Part shown: positions 55,006 to 64,000 of the stretch, in pieces
Position numbering within the stretch: the stretch's first letter is position 1
How the letters are laid out: each line of letters starts with the position of its first letter
Assembly: GCA_024691305.1 (NCBI GenBank)
Contig: JAILNS010000046.1
Location: 1-64,000, forward strand
DNA from: Lachnospiraceae bacterium
GTDB taxonomy: Bacteria > Bacillota > Clostridia > Lachnospirales > Lachnospiraceae
Direction: 5' to 3'
DNA length: 64,000 nucleotides
Notes under the pieces: model-generated
Told to the model about the DNA's origin: nothing
What the model saw: only the letters and a program-made list of their open reading frames with translations
Database searches by the model: none
Program-made: the position numbers and the translations under genes

Positions 55006-56739
55006 ATGGCAAAAGGTGGAAAGAATACCGTTAACAGTGCGAAAGGAGACAGGGTATCGCTTCTTTCATCCATAAAGTTTAAGATCATATCCTTAACTTC
55101 CGTATCTGTTATTGTTGCAGTTATTGCTGTTCTTTTGAGCATAATACCTACCATACAGAAAAATATGGAAAATACGATCCATAACTATATGTTGGATGTT
55201 GCGAAATCGTATGGCGAGACACTGCAGCTTAGGATCGATGCATATGGCAGCTCTTATCTGAACGTGTATAAACTGCTTAATGAAGATTTCGGAGAAGTAG
55301 ATGTCAATAATCTTGACTCTTCCTATATCTACATAGTTAACGGAAGCGGTCAGATGATGTTCCATCCCAATGAGGAAAAAGTTGGCAATCCGGTAGAGAA
55401 TGCGGCTGTTAAAGGTCTGGTTGCACAGATCGCAGCAGGCACTCATCCCGAACCTGATGTTATAACATATGAGTATAAGGGTGCATATAAGTATGCAGCT
55501 TATTATGTTGATAAAGACGATCAGGCAATACTTGTTGTTACCGCAGACGAAGATGAGGCTATGGGTGAGATCAGATCAGAGGTACGTAAAGCTTATATTC
55601 TGGCTATAGTTATACTTCTCCTTGCAATAGCACTTTCCTTCGTTTTAGCAACAATGATCACCAAACCCATACTCGGTATTACCGATTCGATCAATAAACT
55701 TTCAACGCTTGATTTTACAGAAGATGAATCATTGACAAAACTTTCCGCTCGTAAAGACGAGAACGGAGTTATGGCCAGAAAACTTGCCGGACTCGAGAAG
55801 GTTCTCTCGGATGTTATCATTACCCTTAAGGAAAGGGCTGAAGATGTAAGACGCGCTTCCGAAACCCTTGAAGAAGGAACCAATGAGACTTCCAACACTA
55901 TCGAGCAGGTTGAAGTTGCGGTTGCGGAGATAGCAGAAGGAGCAACATCGCAGGCGGGTGAAACCCAGAAGGCTACAGAAGATGTAATACTTATGGGAAA
56001 TCTTGTCGAAGATAACGGACAGGAATTACAGAATCTCGTAGAAGTTGCAAGAGGTATGCGTACAGCATCAGGTGAAGCTCAGGATACACTTCATAACCTT
56101 GAAGAGATCAATCGCAGAGCCGTTGAATCAATAGGCGTTATTGCCGAACAGACCAAGACAACCAATACTTCGGCACAAAAGATACGTGAAGCTACAAGCC
56201 TTATCACAGCAATAGCTGAAGAGACCAACCTTCTGTCATTAAATGCTTCGATAGAGGCAGCAAGAGCAGGCGAGCAGGGACGTGGATTTGCGGTTGTTGC
56301 CGGCCAGATCCAGAAACTGGCTGAGCAGTCCAATGAATCCGCGCAGCAGATAGAATCCATTATCGATGAGCTGCTCTCCGATTCACAGAAGGCTGTTGAG
56401 ACTATGGATGCTGTTGAGAAGATAATGAATGAGCAAAACGATAATGTGACTCAGACAGAGCAGAAGTTTGAAGAAGTTGCCGACGGTATCTCAGCATCTA
56501 TCGACAGTATCAGGCTTATCAGGAGCAAGTCCGAAGAACTTGATAAGACCCGTGTTGATGTGGTTGATATAGTTCAGAATCTGACTGCGATAGCAGAAGA
56601 AAATGCAGCTAGTACACAGCAGACATCCGCTTCAGCTACAGAGGTTTCAGCAATAGTCAGCAACATTTCAGAAAAGGCACAGGATCTTAAGGAAATCGCT
56701 GATGAACTTGATGAGCATATGAATAAGTTCAAGGTTTAA
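55006..56739 (+). CDS. Methyl-accepting chemotaxis protein
   Basis: About 577 residues. Helix 1 is near residues 27-48 and helix 2 near 194-217. The extracellular ligand domain between them is Cache-like ([22 protein letters not shown]). HAMP follows, then the cytoplasmic signalling helices with the highly conserved hairpin tip [31 protein letters not shown]. It senses an unknown ligand and controls CheA. GGAGG at 54995-54999 supports ATG 55006 over ATG 55003. Its stop overlaps the stop of the convergent apbE by four bases. Confidence 0.95.
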   Translation: MAKGGKNTVNSAKGDRVSLLSSIKFKIISLTSVSVIVAVIAVLLSIIPTIQKNMENTIHNYMLDVAKSYGETLQLRIDAYGSSYLNVYKLLNEDFGEVDVNNLDSSYIYIVNGSGQMMFHPNEEKVGNPVENAAVKGLVAQIAAGTHPEPDVITYEYKGAYKYAAYYVDKDDQAILVVTADEDEAMGEIRSEVRKAYILAIVILLLAIALSFVLATMITKPILGITDSINKLSTLDFTEDESLTKLSARKDENGVMARKLAGLEKVLSDVIITLKERAEDVRRASETLEEGTNETSNTIEQVEVAVAEIAEGATSQAGETQKATEDVILMGNLVEDNGQELQNLVEVARGMRTASGEAQDTLHNLEEINRRAVESIGVIAEQTKTTNTSAQKIREATSLITAIAEETNLLSLNASIEAARAGEQGRGFAVVAGQIQKLAEQSNESAQQIESIIDELLSDSQKAVETMDAVEKIMNEQNDNVTQTEQKFEEVADGISASIDSIRLIRSKSEELDKTRVDVVDIVQNLTAIAEENAASTQQTSASATEVSAIVSNISEKAQDLKEIADELDEHMNKFKV

Positions 56740-57821
56740 TTCCCGGTAGAATAAGTATTCCATCCGGAACTTGTGATGATAGAATCATCGCTCATTATAT
56801 AGAGTGCCTCGGTATCATCAAGAGTTTCGATAAGGGAAAGTCCTTTGTCGGGACCAAGCAGGATACAGATGGTTGAAAGAGCATCGGCACTTGTTGAAGA
56901 ATCGCATATAACGGATACCCCATAGACGCCATTGTCGGTCGGGTATCCGTTTTTTGCATCCAAAATATGGTGATAGATGTGTCCTTCAGATTTATAATAA
57001 CGCTCATATATTCCGGAGGAAACAACGGATGAGTCGCTCACCCGGACCGTTGTTACTGACTCTCCCCGGTCGGCAAACGGTTTTTGAATCCCGATATTAT
57101 ATTTCGTACCATCTGGCTTAGTGCCTATCGTAAGTACGTTTCCGCCCAGGTTTATCAAAGCGCTCCTTACTCCGTTTTCTTTAAGATATTCCGAAAGTTT
57201 ATCAGCAATATAACCTTTTGCGATAAAGCCGAGAGTGATCTTTACATCAGGGTCTTTAAGTGTCACATATCCTATGCCTTTGTCTGTATCATAACAGGCG
57301 GATACAAGATCATATCCCGTATGGCTTAAGGCTTGTGATATTTCTTTTTTTCCGGGAATAACAGGCGTGGTCTCTGAAATATTATCTCTTATATCCCATA
57401 GTTGTATGAGGGTTTCTGCGGTAAGATCAAGCGCTCCGCCGGATAAACTGCAGTATTCAAGAGATGTATTTATTATGTCTGCGGTTTCTTTATCAACATT
57501 TATCCCGATACTTCCGTCATTGTTTGTCGTAATACCTGTGTCATTGGCTGACAGCTCTTCCGCATGGTTTATCCTCCATACATCAGAGCCTTCTTTTGTG
57601 GTTGAAAAAAGGGATTCATAATGATCACATATATCCATACAGTCACCGAGTAATTTCTCGGATGATCCGTCGTAGTCATAAAGAGTTACAGTTACGAGAG
57701 TATCAAAATACATGCCCGATGAAGATACAGGCATGAACCCCTGCTTTTTTGAACAGCCGGCAAGGGATATTACGGATATCAGTAATGCAGTTATTAAGGA
57801 TTTGATTATCGTTTTTTTCAT
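56736..57821 (-). CDS. apbE: FAD:protein FMN transferase (ApbE), lipoprotein
   Basis: About 361 residues. The signal peptide has the lipobox SLAGCS. The enzyme attaches FMN to Thr/Ser of target flavoproteins outside the membrane. Motifs are [49 protein letters not shown] and [14 protein letters not shown], with SADALST (metal ligand Asp). The start at 57821 is chosen because the signal peptide begins there. No FMN-acceptor protein or Rnf/Nqr gene is in the window, so the target is elsewhere. It converges on the MCP gene and diverges from the GH25-like gene. Confidence 0.94.
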   Translation of the reverse strand: MKKTIIKSLITALLISVISLAGCSKKQGFMPVSSSGMYFDTLVTVTLYDYDGSSEKLLGDCMDICDHYESLFSTTKEGSDVWRINHAEELSANDTGITTNNDGSIGINVDKETADIINTSLEYCSLSGGALDLTAETLIQLWDIRDNISETTPVIPGKKEISQALSHTGYDLVSACYDTDKGIGYVTLKDPDVKITLGFIAKGYIADKLSEYLKENGVRSALINLGGNVLTIGTKPDGTKYNIGIQKPFADRGESVTTVRVSDSSVVSSGIYERYYKSEGHIYHHILDAKNGYPTDNGVYGVSVICDSSTSADALSTICILLGPDKGLSLIETLDDTEALYIMSDDSIITSSGWNTYSTGN

Positions 57822-57914
57822 GATCCGGGATATGTGGTATATTATATTAAAGGCTTTATACACAATATATTATATTATAACGAGTTGCAAGAACGACGCA
57901 TACGAGGAATATTT

Positions 57915-59522
57915 ATGAGATTGGATGATGATGAAGAATACAGCGGATTGTCTGTGAGAATGCCTACGATAATAATTGCCGCATCTGCTGCAATCTTTGC
58001 AATATTGGCTATAGTGCTTGCCGTCAACAGCTCAGGCAAAAAGAAACATACTTATACTGCACCGGCGACCGAAACGGCAGCCGAAGCCGAAACCGTTGAA
58101 GAAACGACTGATTCCATGACCGCTGCGGATCTTAATTTCTGGGATATGTATCAGGAAGAAGATGAAACAACTATCCTGGAACAGCAGACCAGTGAGTATG
58201 CCAAGCGAAAAGACGAACTTGAACAGCGCGAGGCTGATATGAAGAAGGCTGAAGAAGAAGCAGCCGAAGCTGCTGCAAAAGAGGCTGAGGAAAACGCAGA
58301 TCCCGCAACTGATGGTAAACATACTCTTGTTACGCATATCGATGGAAGTACCGAATGGATCGCTATTAATTCTTCGATAAAATTAAATTCATATGAAGAT
58401 ACCCAGTTCCAGAGCCAAAACGGGATAATGGGATACTATGTTAATGGCAGAAAAGCTACAAAGACCGGGGTGGATATTTCGCAGTATACCACAGCTATTG
58501 ACTGGGAACGTCTGACTACCGAGGCGGATTTTGTGATGATCAGGGTTGGTGCCAGAGGATATGATACCGGAAATATAATAGCGGATACCAAATTTGTTGA
58601 AAACGTAACAAATGCCGTTAAATACAAGATACCGTTTGGAGTTTATTTTTCGTCTCAGGCGATCAATGAGACCGAGGCTAAGGAAGAAGCGGTATATGTA
58701 ATGACTCAGCTTGCAGTGGCTTCTTCTGCTGTGGGCAACTTACAGACATCGAATCAGACGACTACATCTGCAACGGGAAGCACTCCGGTTCAGAATAATA
58801 CTGCTACGTCTTCTCAGACGACCACTTCTTCATCTGTACCTACAACCGTTCAGGACATACTTAAGAAACTGGGTATAGAAACCGATCCAACCAAATACGG
58901 GACGACAACTTCGGTTAAGGATGACTCGGGAAATACAACGACAACTGTCACAGATAATCTCGGAAATACTACTGTTACAGTTACCGATGCAAACGGCACC
59001 CAGATCAGCAAGAAGACCGTAAATATGGATCCTTACGGAAACGTGACCACGGTTGTTACCGATGCTTCGGGAAATGAGACGGTCAATACCGAAAAGGTAG
59101 ACGGGGCCGGTACCAACGCTGCAGGAACGGCAAATACTACCGTAATATCAAATGTTGCTGCAAACAACACATTTAAAATGACGTATCCCGTTGCCGTGGA
59201 AATGCACATGATAACCAATGATATATCCAGGATAGAAGGCATTAACAAGACAATGCGGACGACCGTGCTGACAACATTTTGCGATGCGATAGAAACCGGC
59301 GGGTATAATTCAATGGTAGCAGGATCCAAAGAATTCCTGCTGTGTCAGGTTAACACCGCAGGTCTCAGTAAATATCAGATATGGCTGAGCAATGAAGGAA
59401 ATCTTCCCGACTACCCCTATGTTATGAGTATGTGGAAATATAATACCAAGGGAAAACTTATGCAGAGTCTTTCGGGTGATTACGGAGTAAGCGTAGGATT
59501 TATAGATTATTCTGCCAGATAA
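57915..59522 (+). CDS. Membrane-anchored GH25-like protein with a large Thr/Asn-rich insert
   Basis: About 535 residues. A helix at about residues 17-40 anchors it; a coiled-coil stretch follows (EYAKRKDELEQREADMKKAE). The GH25 fold starts at about 180 (TGVDISQYTTAIDWERL, DFVMIRVGARGYDTGN, FGVYFSSQAINETEAKEEA). It is interrupted at about 274-418 by a low-complexity insert of TTTS and GNTTVTVTD-type repeats, then resumes (YPVAVEMHMI to MSMWKYNTKGK and GFIDYS). The usual DxE of GH25 lysozymes reads ExH here, so muramidase activity is doubtful. GAGGA precedes the ATG. It diverges from apbE and converges with the AP2 gene. Confidence 0.78.
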   Translation: MRLDDDEEYSGLSVRMPTIIIAASAAIFAILAIVLAVNSSGKKKHTYTAPATETAAEAETVEETTDSMTAADLNFWDMYQEEDETTILEQQTSEYAKRKDELEQREADMKKAEEEAAEAAAKEAEENADPATDGKHTLVTHIDGSTEWIAINSSIKLNSYEDTQFQSQNGIMGYYVNGRKATKTGVDISQYTTAIDWERLTTEADFVMIRVGARGYDTGNIIADTKFVENVTNAVKYKIPFGVYFSSQAINETEAKEEAVYVMTQLAVASSAVGNLQTSNQTTTSATGSTPVQNNTATSSQTTTSSSVPTTVQDILKKLGIETDPTKYGTTTSVKDDSGNTTTTVTDNLGNTTVTVTDANGTQISKKTVNMDPYGNVTTVVTDASGNETVNTEKVDGAGTNAAGTANTTVISNVAANNTFKMTYPVAVEMHMITNDISRIEGINKTMRTTVLTTFCDAIETGGYNSMVAGSKEFLLCQVNTAGLSKYQIWLSNEGNLPDYPYVMSMWKYNTKGKLMQSLSGDYGVSVGFIDYSAR

Positions 59523-60300
59523 GAGAATAAAGCTTTTTGGATATATGTACTGATGCATATATATCGGCGTAGGATTTGGGGGAGAGACCGTCTATATAAT
59601 TAGAATTATATTGTCTGGTATTGCCTCTTTCGTTAAGGATATCGATAGCCTTGTTATATGCGATGGCAGCGGTGATCGCATCTTCGTATATACCGATGTT
59701 CATATATCCGTTGATATGTATCTTTGCCCTGTAATTACCGGGCGACTCCATACTGACACCGTAATATGCATTGATGACCTTGACGTTTGAGTATTGCATA
59801 TCCTGATGATTCCCGTTCAAAAATACATAGTCTTTTCCCGCCACGGCGTGGCTCTTTATCCCGTAACGAGACAGGATGTTTATCTGTGAGCCGTAGTCAG
59901 CCACAAAGAAGTGTCCTCCCCTTCGCTGTATTTTGTGAGCGGAATAATAGAAGAGATCTTCACTTGAAAATATGAAGAAATCATCAGGCGAAAAATAGTA
60001 ATAAAACAACCTGGGTTTTACGTATATCGGATTGGGTATATAGACTCCGTTGTCCCTGAAGTTACAGAGTACGACCCATTTATCAAATCCCAGTACTCTT
60101 TTGACATTCGAATAAGAATCCACATTACACTCAGGATCACCTATTACATCTGTAGCCTCCTTATATGCACTGTGTGCATCTGCTTCCGTATCAAAACTTC
60201 CCAGTGATATATGTTTGTTTTTGTGAGTTATCGAAGCTCTGTAATAGACAGTATTGTTTTTTCTTATGGCTTTATATACGCCCGGAAGAAGATCTGACAT
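59500..60300 (-). CDS. Double AP2-domain protein with degenerate HNH-like centre
   Basis: About 266 residues. Two AP2/ERF-type DNA-binding modules are visible: residues 6-55 (GVYKAIRKNNTVYYRASITH, then HISLGSFDTEADAHSAYKEA) and about 205-250 (GVSMESPGNYRAKIHINGYM, then GIYEDAITAAIAYNKA). The centre (SRYGIKSHAVAGKDYVFLNG, then QDMQYSNVKVIN) resembles an HNH region of AP2-HNH endonucleases, but the histidines are not where a nuclease needs them. In bacteria AP2 domains are mostly known from homing endonucleases. This may be a domesticated DNA-binding protein. The start at 60300 begins the first AP2 domain. Its 3' end overlaps the GH25-like gene by 23 bases. Confidence 0.72.
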   Translation of the reverse strand: MSDLLPGVYKAIRKNNTVYYRASITHKNKHISLGSFDTEADAHSAYKEATDVIGDPECNVDSYSNVKRVLGFDKWVVLCNFRDNGVYIPNPIYVKPRLFYYYFSPDDFFIFSSEDLFYYSAHKIQRRGGHFFVADYGSQINILSRYGIKSHAVAGKDYVFLNGNHQDMQYSNVKVINAYYGVSMESPGNYRAKIHINGYMNIGIYEDAITAAIAYNKAIDILNERGNTRQYNSNYIDGLSPKSYADIYASVHISKKLYSLIWQNNL

Positions 60301-60347
60301 CCTAAACCCTTGTTCTGGTAGTGAAAACTCTGTGAATAAATCATTTT

Positions 60348-60377
60348 TTGTGGTACAATTCCATACGATGCTATAAT
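60348..60377 (+). promoter_or_regulatory. Promoter of thrC
   Basis: TTGTGG and TATAAT are 18 bases apart, about 30 bases before the thrC ATG. The leader is too short for a T-box or riboswitch. Confidence 0.6.
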
Positions 60378-60406
60378 ACCATAAAATCAAACGGAGAACG
60401 GATCGA

Positions 60407-61897
60407 ATGAATGATATAATTTACAGCTCTACGAGAGGAGCGGCAGAAAAGCTTACCGCATCACAGGCAATACTGAAAGGACTTGCATCCGACGGCGGAC
60501 TGTTTGTGCCGGATCATATCCCTGCACTTGATAAGTCTTTGGAGGAACTCAGCCGTATGGATTATGCTCAGGTTGCGTATGAGGTCATGAAACTGTTTTT
60601 GACCGACTATACGGAAGACGAGTTAAAGGCATGCATTAAAGCTGCTTATGATGAAAAGTTTGATACCGAAGAGATAGCTCCACTGGCAGAAGCTGCAGAC
60701 GCATATTTTCTTGAACTGTATCACGGAGCTACGATCGCATTTAAAGATATGGCACTGTCGATCCTGCCGCATCTTATGACTACAGCAGCCAGGAAGAATA
60801 ATGTGAATAACGAGATAGTTATTCTCACGGCCACAAGTGGGGATACTGGAAAAGCAGCTCTTGCGGGATTTGCTTCCGTTCCCGGGACTAAGATAATCGT
60901 CTTTTATCCCAAGGACGGAGTGAGCCCTATACAGAAACAGCAGATGGTGACCCAAAAAGGTGACAACACATTTGTAGTCGGAATAAACGGTAATTTCGAT
61001 AATGCTCAAAGCGGTGTTAAAGCCCTTTTTGCAAATGAGGAACTCGCTTCGTGGATGAGTGAAAACAAAATGCAGTTCTCATCTGCCAACTCGATCAATA
61101 TAGGTCGTCTGGTGCCTCAGATAGTTTATTATGTGTATGCTTATACCAGACTTCTTAAAGAAGAACGTATAAGGGATAAAGAATATATAAATGTAACCGT
61201 TCCTACCGGTAATTTCGGAAACATACTTGCAGCATATTATGCTAAACTTATGGGACTTCCGATAGCAAAACTCATATGTGCATCCAATGAGAACAAGGTT
61301 TTGTATGATTTCTTCAAAAGCGGGACATATGACAGAAACCGTGAATTTATATTAACATCGTCCCCTTCGATGGATATCCTTATATCAAGTAATCTTGAGA
61401 GGCTTATATATCATATATGTTCAAATGATCCGAATAAGTGCAGGTCTTTGATGGAATTGCTTTCAAGGACCGGAAGGTATGATATAAGCGATGAGATGCA
61501 GCAAAAACTCGAGATGTTTGAGGGCGGTTTTTGCGATGAAGATACTACTCTTAAAACCATTGCAGGCATATATAAATCCTGCGGCTATCTGATAGATACT
61601 CATACAGCTGTGGCAGCAGGCGTATACAAGTCATACAGGAACAGGACCGGAGACCAAACTCCTACAGTGATAGCATCTACCGCAAGTCCATACAAGTTTA
61701 CGGGAAGTGTTCTTCGCGCCATAGATCCCGGATATGTATCTGATGATGATTTTGATAAGGCCGACAGACTGTTTGAATTAAGTGGGGTTCCTATTCCTTC
61801 TGCGGTAACGGATATCCGTACAGCTCCCATTCTCCATAAGACCATATGTGAGGTTGATGAGATGGAAGCGGTGGTCAGAGATTTTTTGTCTAAATAA
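60407..61897 (+). CDS. thrC: Threonine synthase
   Basis: A 496-residue PLP enzyme of the long, yeast/E. coli-like class. It converts O-phosphohomoserine to threonine. The N-terminal domain reads SSTRGAAEKLTASQAILKGL with ASDGGLFVPD. The PLP lysine is in HGATIAFKDMALSILP. The phosphate-binding stretch is TATSGDTGKAALAGF, with NSINIGRLVPQIVYYVYAY later. GGAG precedes the ATG. The small membrane protein gene follows after 13 bases. Confidence 0.97.
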   Translation: MNDIIYSSTRGAAEKLTASQAILKGLASDGGLFVPDHIPALDKSLEELSRMDYAQVAYEVMKLFLTDYTEDELKACIKAAYDEKFDTEEIAPLAEAADAYFLELYHGATIAFKDMALSILPHLMTTAARKNNVNNEIVILTATSGDTGKAALAGFASVPGTKIIVFYPKDGVSPIQKQQMVTQKGDNTFVVGINGNFDNAQSGVKALFANEELASWMSENKMQFSSANSINIGRLVPQIVYYVYAYTRLLKEERIRDKEYINVTVPTGNFGNILAAYYAKLMGLPIAKLICASNENKVLYDFFKSGTYDRNREFILTSSPSMDILISSNLERLIYHICSNDPNKCRSLMELLSRTGRYDISDEMQQKLEMFEGGFCDEDTTLKTIAGIYKSCGYLIDTHTAVAAGVYKSYRNRTGDQTPTVIASTASPYKFTGSVLRAIDPGYVSDDDFDKADRLFELSGVPIPSAVTDIRTAPILHKTICEVDEMEAVVRDFLSK

Positions 61898-61910
61898 TGA
61901 GGTAGGGTAA

Positions 61911-62264
61911 ATGGATTTTAATGTTTTTGATATTCTGGTAATAGTATGCGGACTTTATATGGCATATTGTGCTGTTATGATGAAGACAAAAGGAAGGATC
62001 AATTCCGGCGTAGTCATGAGCCGAGGTATTGATGAAAACCAGATTAAAGACAAAGAGGGATTCATATCTTATATATGGTGGAAGCTTTTGATCGTAGGAC
62101 TTTTATGTTCCGCATCGGGAATTTTTAACATGATATACCAGTCTGTTGCCGAGACATCGGAACAGTATGTGCTTATACAGATAATAGTCAATGCCGTATT
62201 TTTTGTTCTGCTGATAGTTTACGGGATAATAGTAGCCAGAGCACAGAAAAAATACTTAAAATAA
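61911..62264 (+). CDS. Small membrane protein of unknown function
   Basis: A 117-residue protein with three predicted helices: residues 5-24 (VFDILVIVCGLYMAYCAVMM), about 55-75 (WWKLLIVGLLCSASGIFNMI) and about 87-110. The loop between helices 1 and 2 (SRGIDENQIKDKEGFISYI) is charged. I do not recognise a family. It is likely co-transcribed with thrC. Confidence 0.65.
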   Translation: MDFNVFDILVIVCGLYMAYCAVMMKTKGRINSGVVMSRGIDENQIKDKEGFISYIWWKLLIVGLLCSASGIFNMIYQSVAETSEQYVLIQIIVNAVFFVLLIVYGIIVARAQKKYLK

Positions 62265-62287
62265 AACCACGGATACATACGGACGAT

Positions 62288-63109
62288 TTATGAATTAATA
62301 TAAGAGGAGAGAATGTCCATGGCATCAAATGGAGTATCATCTCCCTGCTCTTCATCGTATTTTGCAAAGAAATCTTCCAGGGCTTTGAGCATGTCCGGAC
62401 GTGTTATTGTCTTTAACAGATATCCCTGAGGATGAAGAGCGATGACTTTCTGCACACTTTCTCTGTCACCCTTTCCGGTAAGAAATATTACAGGTATATT
62501 GGCATTCGACTTATCTGCACGTATCATCTCTAATAATTTGGGACCTGAACAAACAGGCATTTCATAATCCAAAAGAATAAGATCCGGATTATTGGTTGCA
62601 AGATAGGATATGGCATTTGTGGCCGAACTGACCATTATTACCTTATATACAGGATCGAGCCATGTTCTTATGGCATGAAGAAATGTACCGGAATCATCTA
62701 CGACAAGTATTGTCTTTCTTCCTGATTTGTCTACAACTACATCAAATGTTTCTATAACCTTTTCAACGACATCGCGGGTATTGATGGGCCTTTCGAAGGT
62801 GGCGATTATCGATGTGTCCGTAAGGATCTCAAGACAGTCGGTAATATCGTTTGGCATACCCATGATCATACATTTTTTGTCATTAAAACTGGCCTGATCT
62901 TTAAGGAAGACCAGCTCGGAAACATGGTGAAATGAAGTATCTTTTTCAACATTTATGAAAATACAGTCAAACTTGTCGACGATACTTGAGATTTCATCAA
63001 TGTTAAAAGCAGCACTACCACAGTGGAAATCATGTTTGGTAAGTGCTGTAATTATCGCATTTATTAAGAAACTAGGTGATTCCTGTATAAAAAGGATCCT
63101 TTTTTCCAT
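62288..63109 (-). CDS. Response regulator with two receiver domains, the first degenerate
   Basis: A 273-residue protein without an output domain. Residues 1-120 have the fold pattern of a receiver (RILFIQESPSFL, CIFINVEK) but lack the normal phosphorylation site. Residues 130-255 are a complete receiver: ILVVDDSG, LILLDYEMPVCSG (phospho-acceptor Asp), VIFLTGKGD (Thr) and YLLKTITRP (Lys). It may act as a phosphate sink, diffusible single-domain signal or CheY-like protein. It could partner the orphan kinase at 40594-42087, but nothing links them directly. GAGGAA precedes the start on its strand. Confidence 0.88.
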   Translation of the reverse strand: MEKRILFIQESPSFLINAIITALTKHDFHCGSAAFNIDEISSIVDKFDCIFINVEKDTSFHHVSELVFLKDQASFNDKKCMIMGMPNDITDCLEILTDTSIIATFERPINTRDVVEKVIETFDVVVDKSGRKTILVVDDSGTFLHAIRTWLDPVYKVIMVSSATNAISYLATNNPDLILLDYEMPVCSGPKLLEMIRADKSNANIPVIFLTGKGDRESVQKVIALHPQGYLLKTITRPDMLKALEDFFAKYDEEQGDDTPFDAMDILSSYINS

Positions 63110-63150
63110 ATTTGTTCCTCAAAATATCATATGAAAATATAACCTAATTC

Positions 63151-63156
63151 ATTATA
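63151..63156 (-). promoter_or_regulatory. -10 box of the response regulator promoter
   Basis: On the minus strand TTGGTATAAT gives a perfect -10 with an upstream TG, about 40 bases before the gene. The -35 is weak. The rest of the 190-base gap is AT-rich; TTGACT at 63203-63208 with TAAAAT at 63224-63229 may serve the gene at 63301. Confidence 0.5.
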
Positions 63157-63300
63157 CCAAAACTTTACATAATATTAAACAGAAAGATTACACAAAAAAC
63201 GTTTGACTTTATAAAATTTGTGTTAAAATAATTATGTATGAACTTTTGCATATATATAAATATGACATAAATCTACATTATTAATTGGGAGGTGACCGAT

Positions 63301-64000
63301 ATGGAACCTGTAAAATTTGATCAGATCCGCAATTCCATGCAGGCTGAGAGTTATGCTCGTATGCAAAGCATTAAGAAGTCGGATCTGCCTTCTGAAACTG
63401 ACAACGGTCAAAAGGCTGCTGCAGAGAATACGGAAAGAGTACAGAGCCGCGTTGAGGACGCTGCATCAAAAGGTGTGTACGGAAATGTGCTTGATATATC
63501 GGAAGACGGGGATACTGTATCTGCAAGACCTGAAGCATTACAGAAACTGGATGACGGTATGGTCATGCTCAGGCAGGATGTCCCGAATACGGAGAACGAA
63601 AAAGCCGAGTCTAAGCCTGAAGATGCGAAGAGCCTGATGGAACTTGAAGAAGCTGAAGCTGAAAAGCGACAGCAAATACGTGAAGAGTTAGAAGCCAAGG
63701 CTGAAGCAGCCAAAGAAGCCAGAAAAGAATTACTTGACGAAAACATGAAGGCCGACGAAGAACAGGAAGAGGAGAAATCCCGTGTGAATGAAGAAACTTC
63801 TAAGGCAGCTCAAGATGAGAAGGCTTCGGATCAGAAGGATTCCGACAACACGGCCGATAATAAGAACGTAGAAGAAAAGATCAACAGCCGCCAGCGTGAC
63901 ACTCAAATGGAAAGAAGGGCTGAACTTGAAGAGGAAGGTCCGGATGCCGAAGATGACCTGCAAAAGGTTAAGGATAACAATAAAGAATTTAATGAAACCA
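63301..64000 (+). CDS. Acidic coiled-coil protein (3' end outside window)
   Basis: ATG 63301 has a strong ribosome binding site (GGGAGGTGA). The frame is open for 233 codons to the end of the window, so the C-terminus is missing. The N-terminus is MEPVKFDQIRNSMQAESYAR. Residues 95-233 are dominated by Glu, Lys, Ala and Asp (MELEEAEAEKRQQIREELEA) with heptad-like spacing, which predicts long coiled coil or disorder. No membrane segment or known domain is visible so far. Function unknown. Confidence 0.8.
   Translation, partial: MEPVKFDQIRNSMQAESYARMQSIKKSDLPSETDNGQKAAAENTERVQSRVEDAASKGVYGNVLDISEDGDTVSARPEALQKLDDGMVMLRQDVPNTENEKAESKPEDAKSLMELEEAEAEKRQQIREELEAKAEAAKEARKELLDENMKADEEQEEEKSRVNEETSKAAQDEKASDQKDSDNTADNKNVEEKINSRQRDTQMERRAELEEEGPDAEDDLQKVKDNNKEFNET

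Noticed and set aside
59500-60300. Active homing endonuclease or mobile element
   Set aside because: The HNH-like centre lacks the needed histidines, and no terminal repeats, intron or target-site signs are seen around the gene.
60301-60406. T-box or threonine-responsive leader before thrC
   Set aside because: The promoter is only about 30 bases from the ATG and no leader hairpins are present.

Overview
The window looks like a chromosomal segment of a motile anaerobic member of the Firmicutes, most likely Lachnospiraceae (Butyrivibrio/Roseburia/Pseudobutyrivibrio-like). The basis is an AT-leaning composition, Gram-positive-type ribosome binding sites, LplBC-type sugar permeases, a DUF5688-like protein, SH3/amidase lipoproteins, CheV with an MCP, and several c-di-GMP enzymes. 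The genus is inferred. Nearly everything is on the + strand; only apbE, an AP2-domain gene and a response regulator are on the - strand. Gene density is high: once start codons are trimmed, no gene-free stretch exceeds about 300 bases. No CRISPR array, insertion sequence, prophage or origin was seen.

Layout. 1-3083: end of efp, a DUF5688-like gene, a tRNA-Arg(CCG), and a membrane-anchored SH3 protein. 3105-7966: a carbohydrate uptake cassette with a LacI-type regulator, a candidate operator, a 16-codon leader ORF, two permeases and a solute-binding lipoprotein, but no ATPase. 8006-12113: a MoxR AAA ATPase, a leucine-rich-repeat protein and gpmI. 12142-19548: an ABC/membrane block with a degenerate ABC ATPase and its permease, then a LolD/MacB-type ATPase, a CARDB-like membrane protein, a MacB-type permease, and a VWA/DUF2201-like protein that is the usual partner type for a MoxR ATPase. 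19570-23303: a GGDEF protein and a GGDEF-EAL protein. 23456-35410: metabolic and housekeeping genes (gdhA, AEC transporter, phosphopantetheinyl transferase, hisS, DMT transporter, SseB-like, lipoprotein, glyS, alaS, acyltransferase). 35424-36671: an SH3-amidase gene apparently split by one in-frame TAA. 36688-42862: an oxidoreductase, rpsU, a metallophosphoesterase, scpA/scpB, an orphan histidine kinase and a lipoprotein. 42990-49342: cheV, a membrane EAL protein, and a very large acidic repeat protein with six copies of a short motif. 49358-54872: hisH/hisF, ung, helD and lysA. 55006-64000: an MCP, apbE, a GH25-like protein with a large insert, a double-AP2 protein, thrC, a small membrane protein, a two-receiver regulator, and the start of an acidic coiled-coil protein cut by the window edge.

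Themes. Signalling (three GGDEF/EAL proteins, CheV, MCP, double receiver, orphan kinase) and cell-envelope proteins (SH3, amidase, GH25-like, CARDB, lipoproteins) are mixed into core metabolism. The parts that ordinary annotation explains least are the 180-bp tandem-repeat protein at 46037-49342, the double-AP2 protein at 59500-60300, the GH25-like protein with altered catalytic positions, the MoxR-LRR / MacB-CARDB / VWA neighbourhood, and the leader ORF of the sugar operon. No clearly complete new defence or biosynthetic system is visible. All functional calls rest on motif reading by eye, with no database search.
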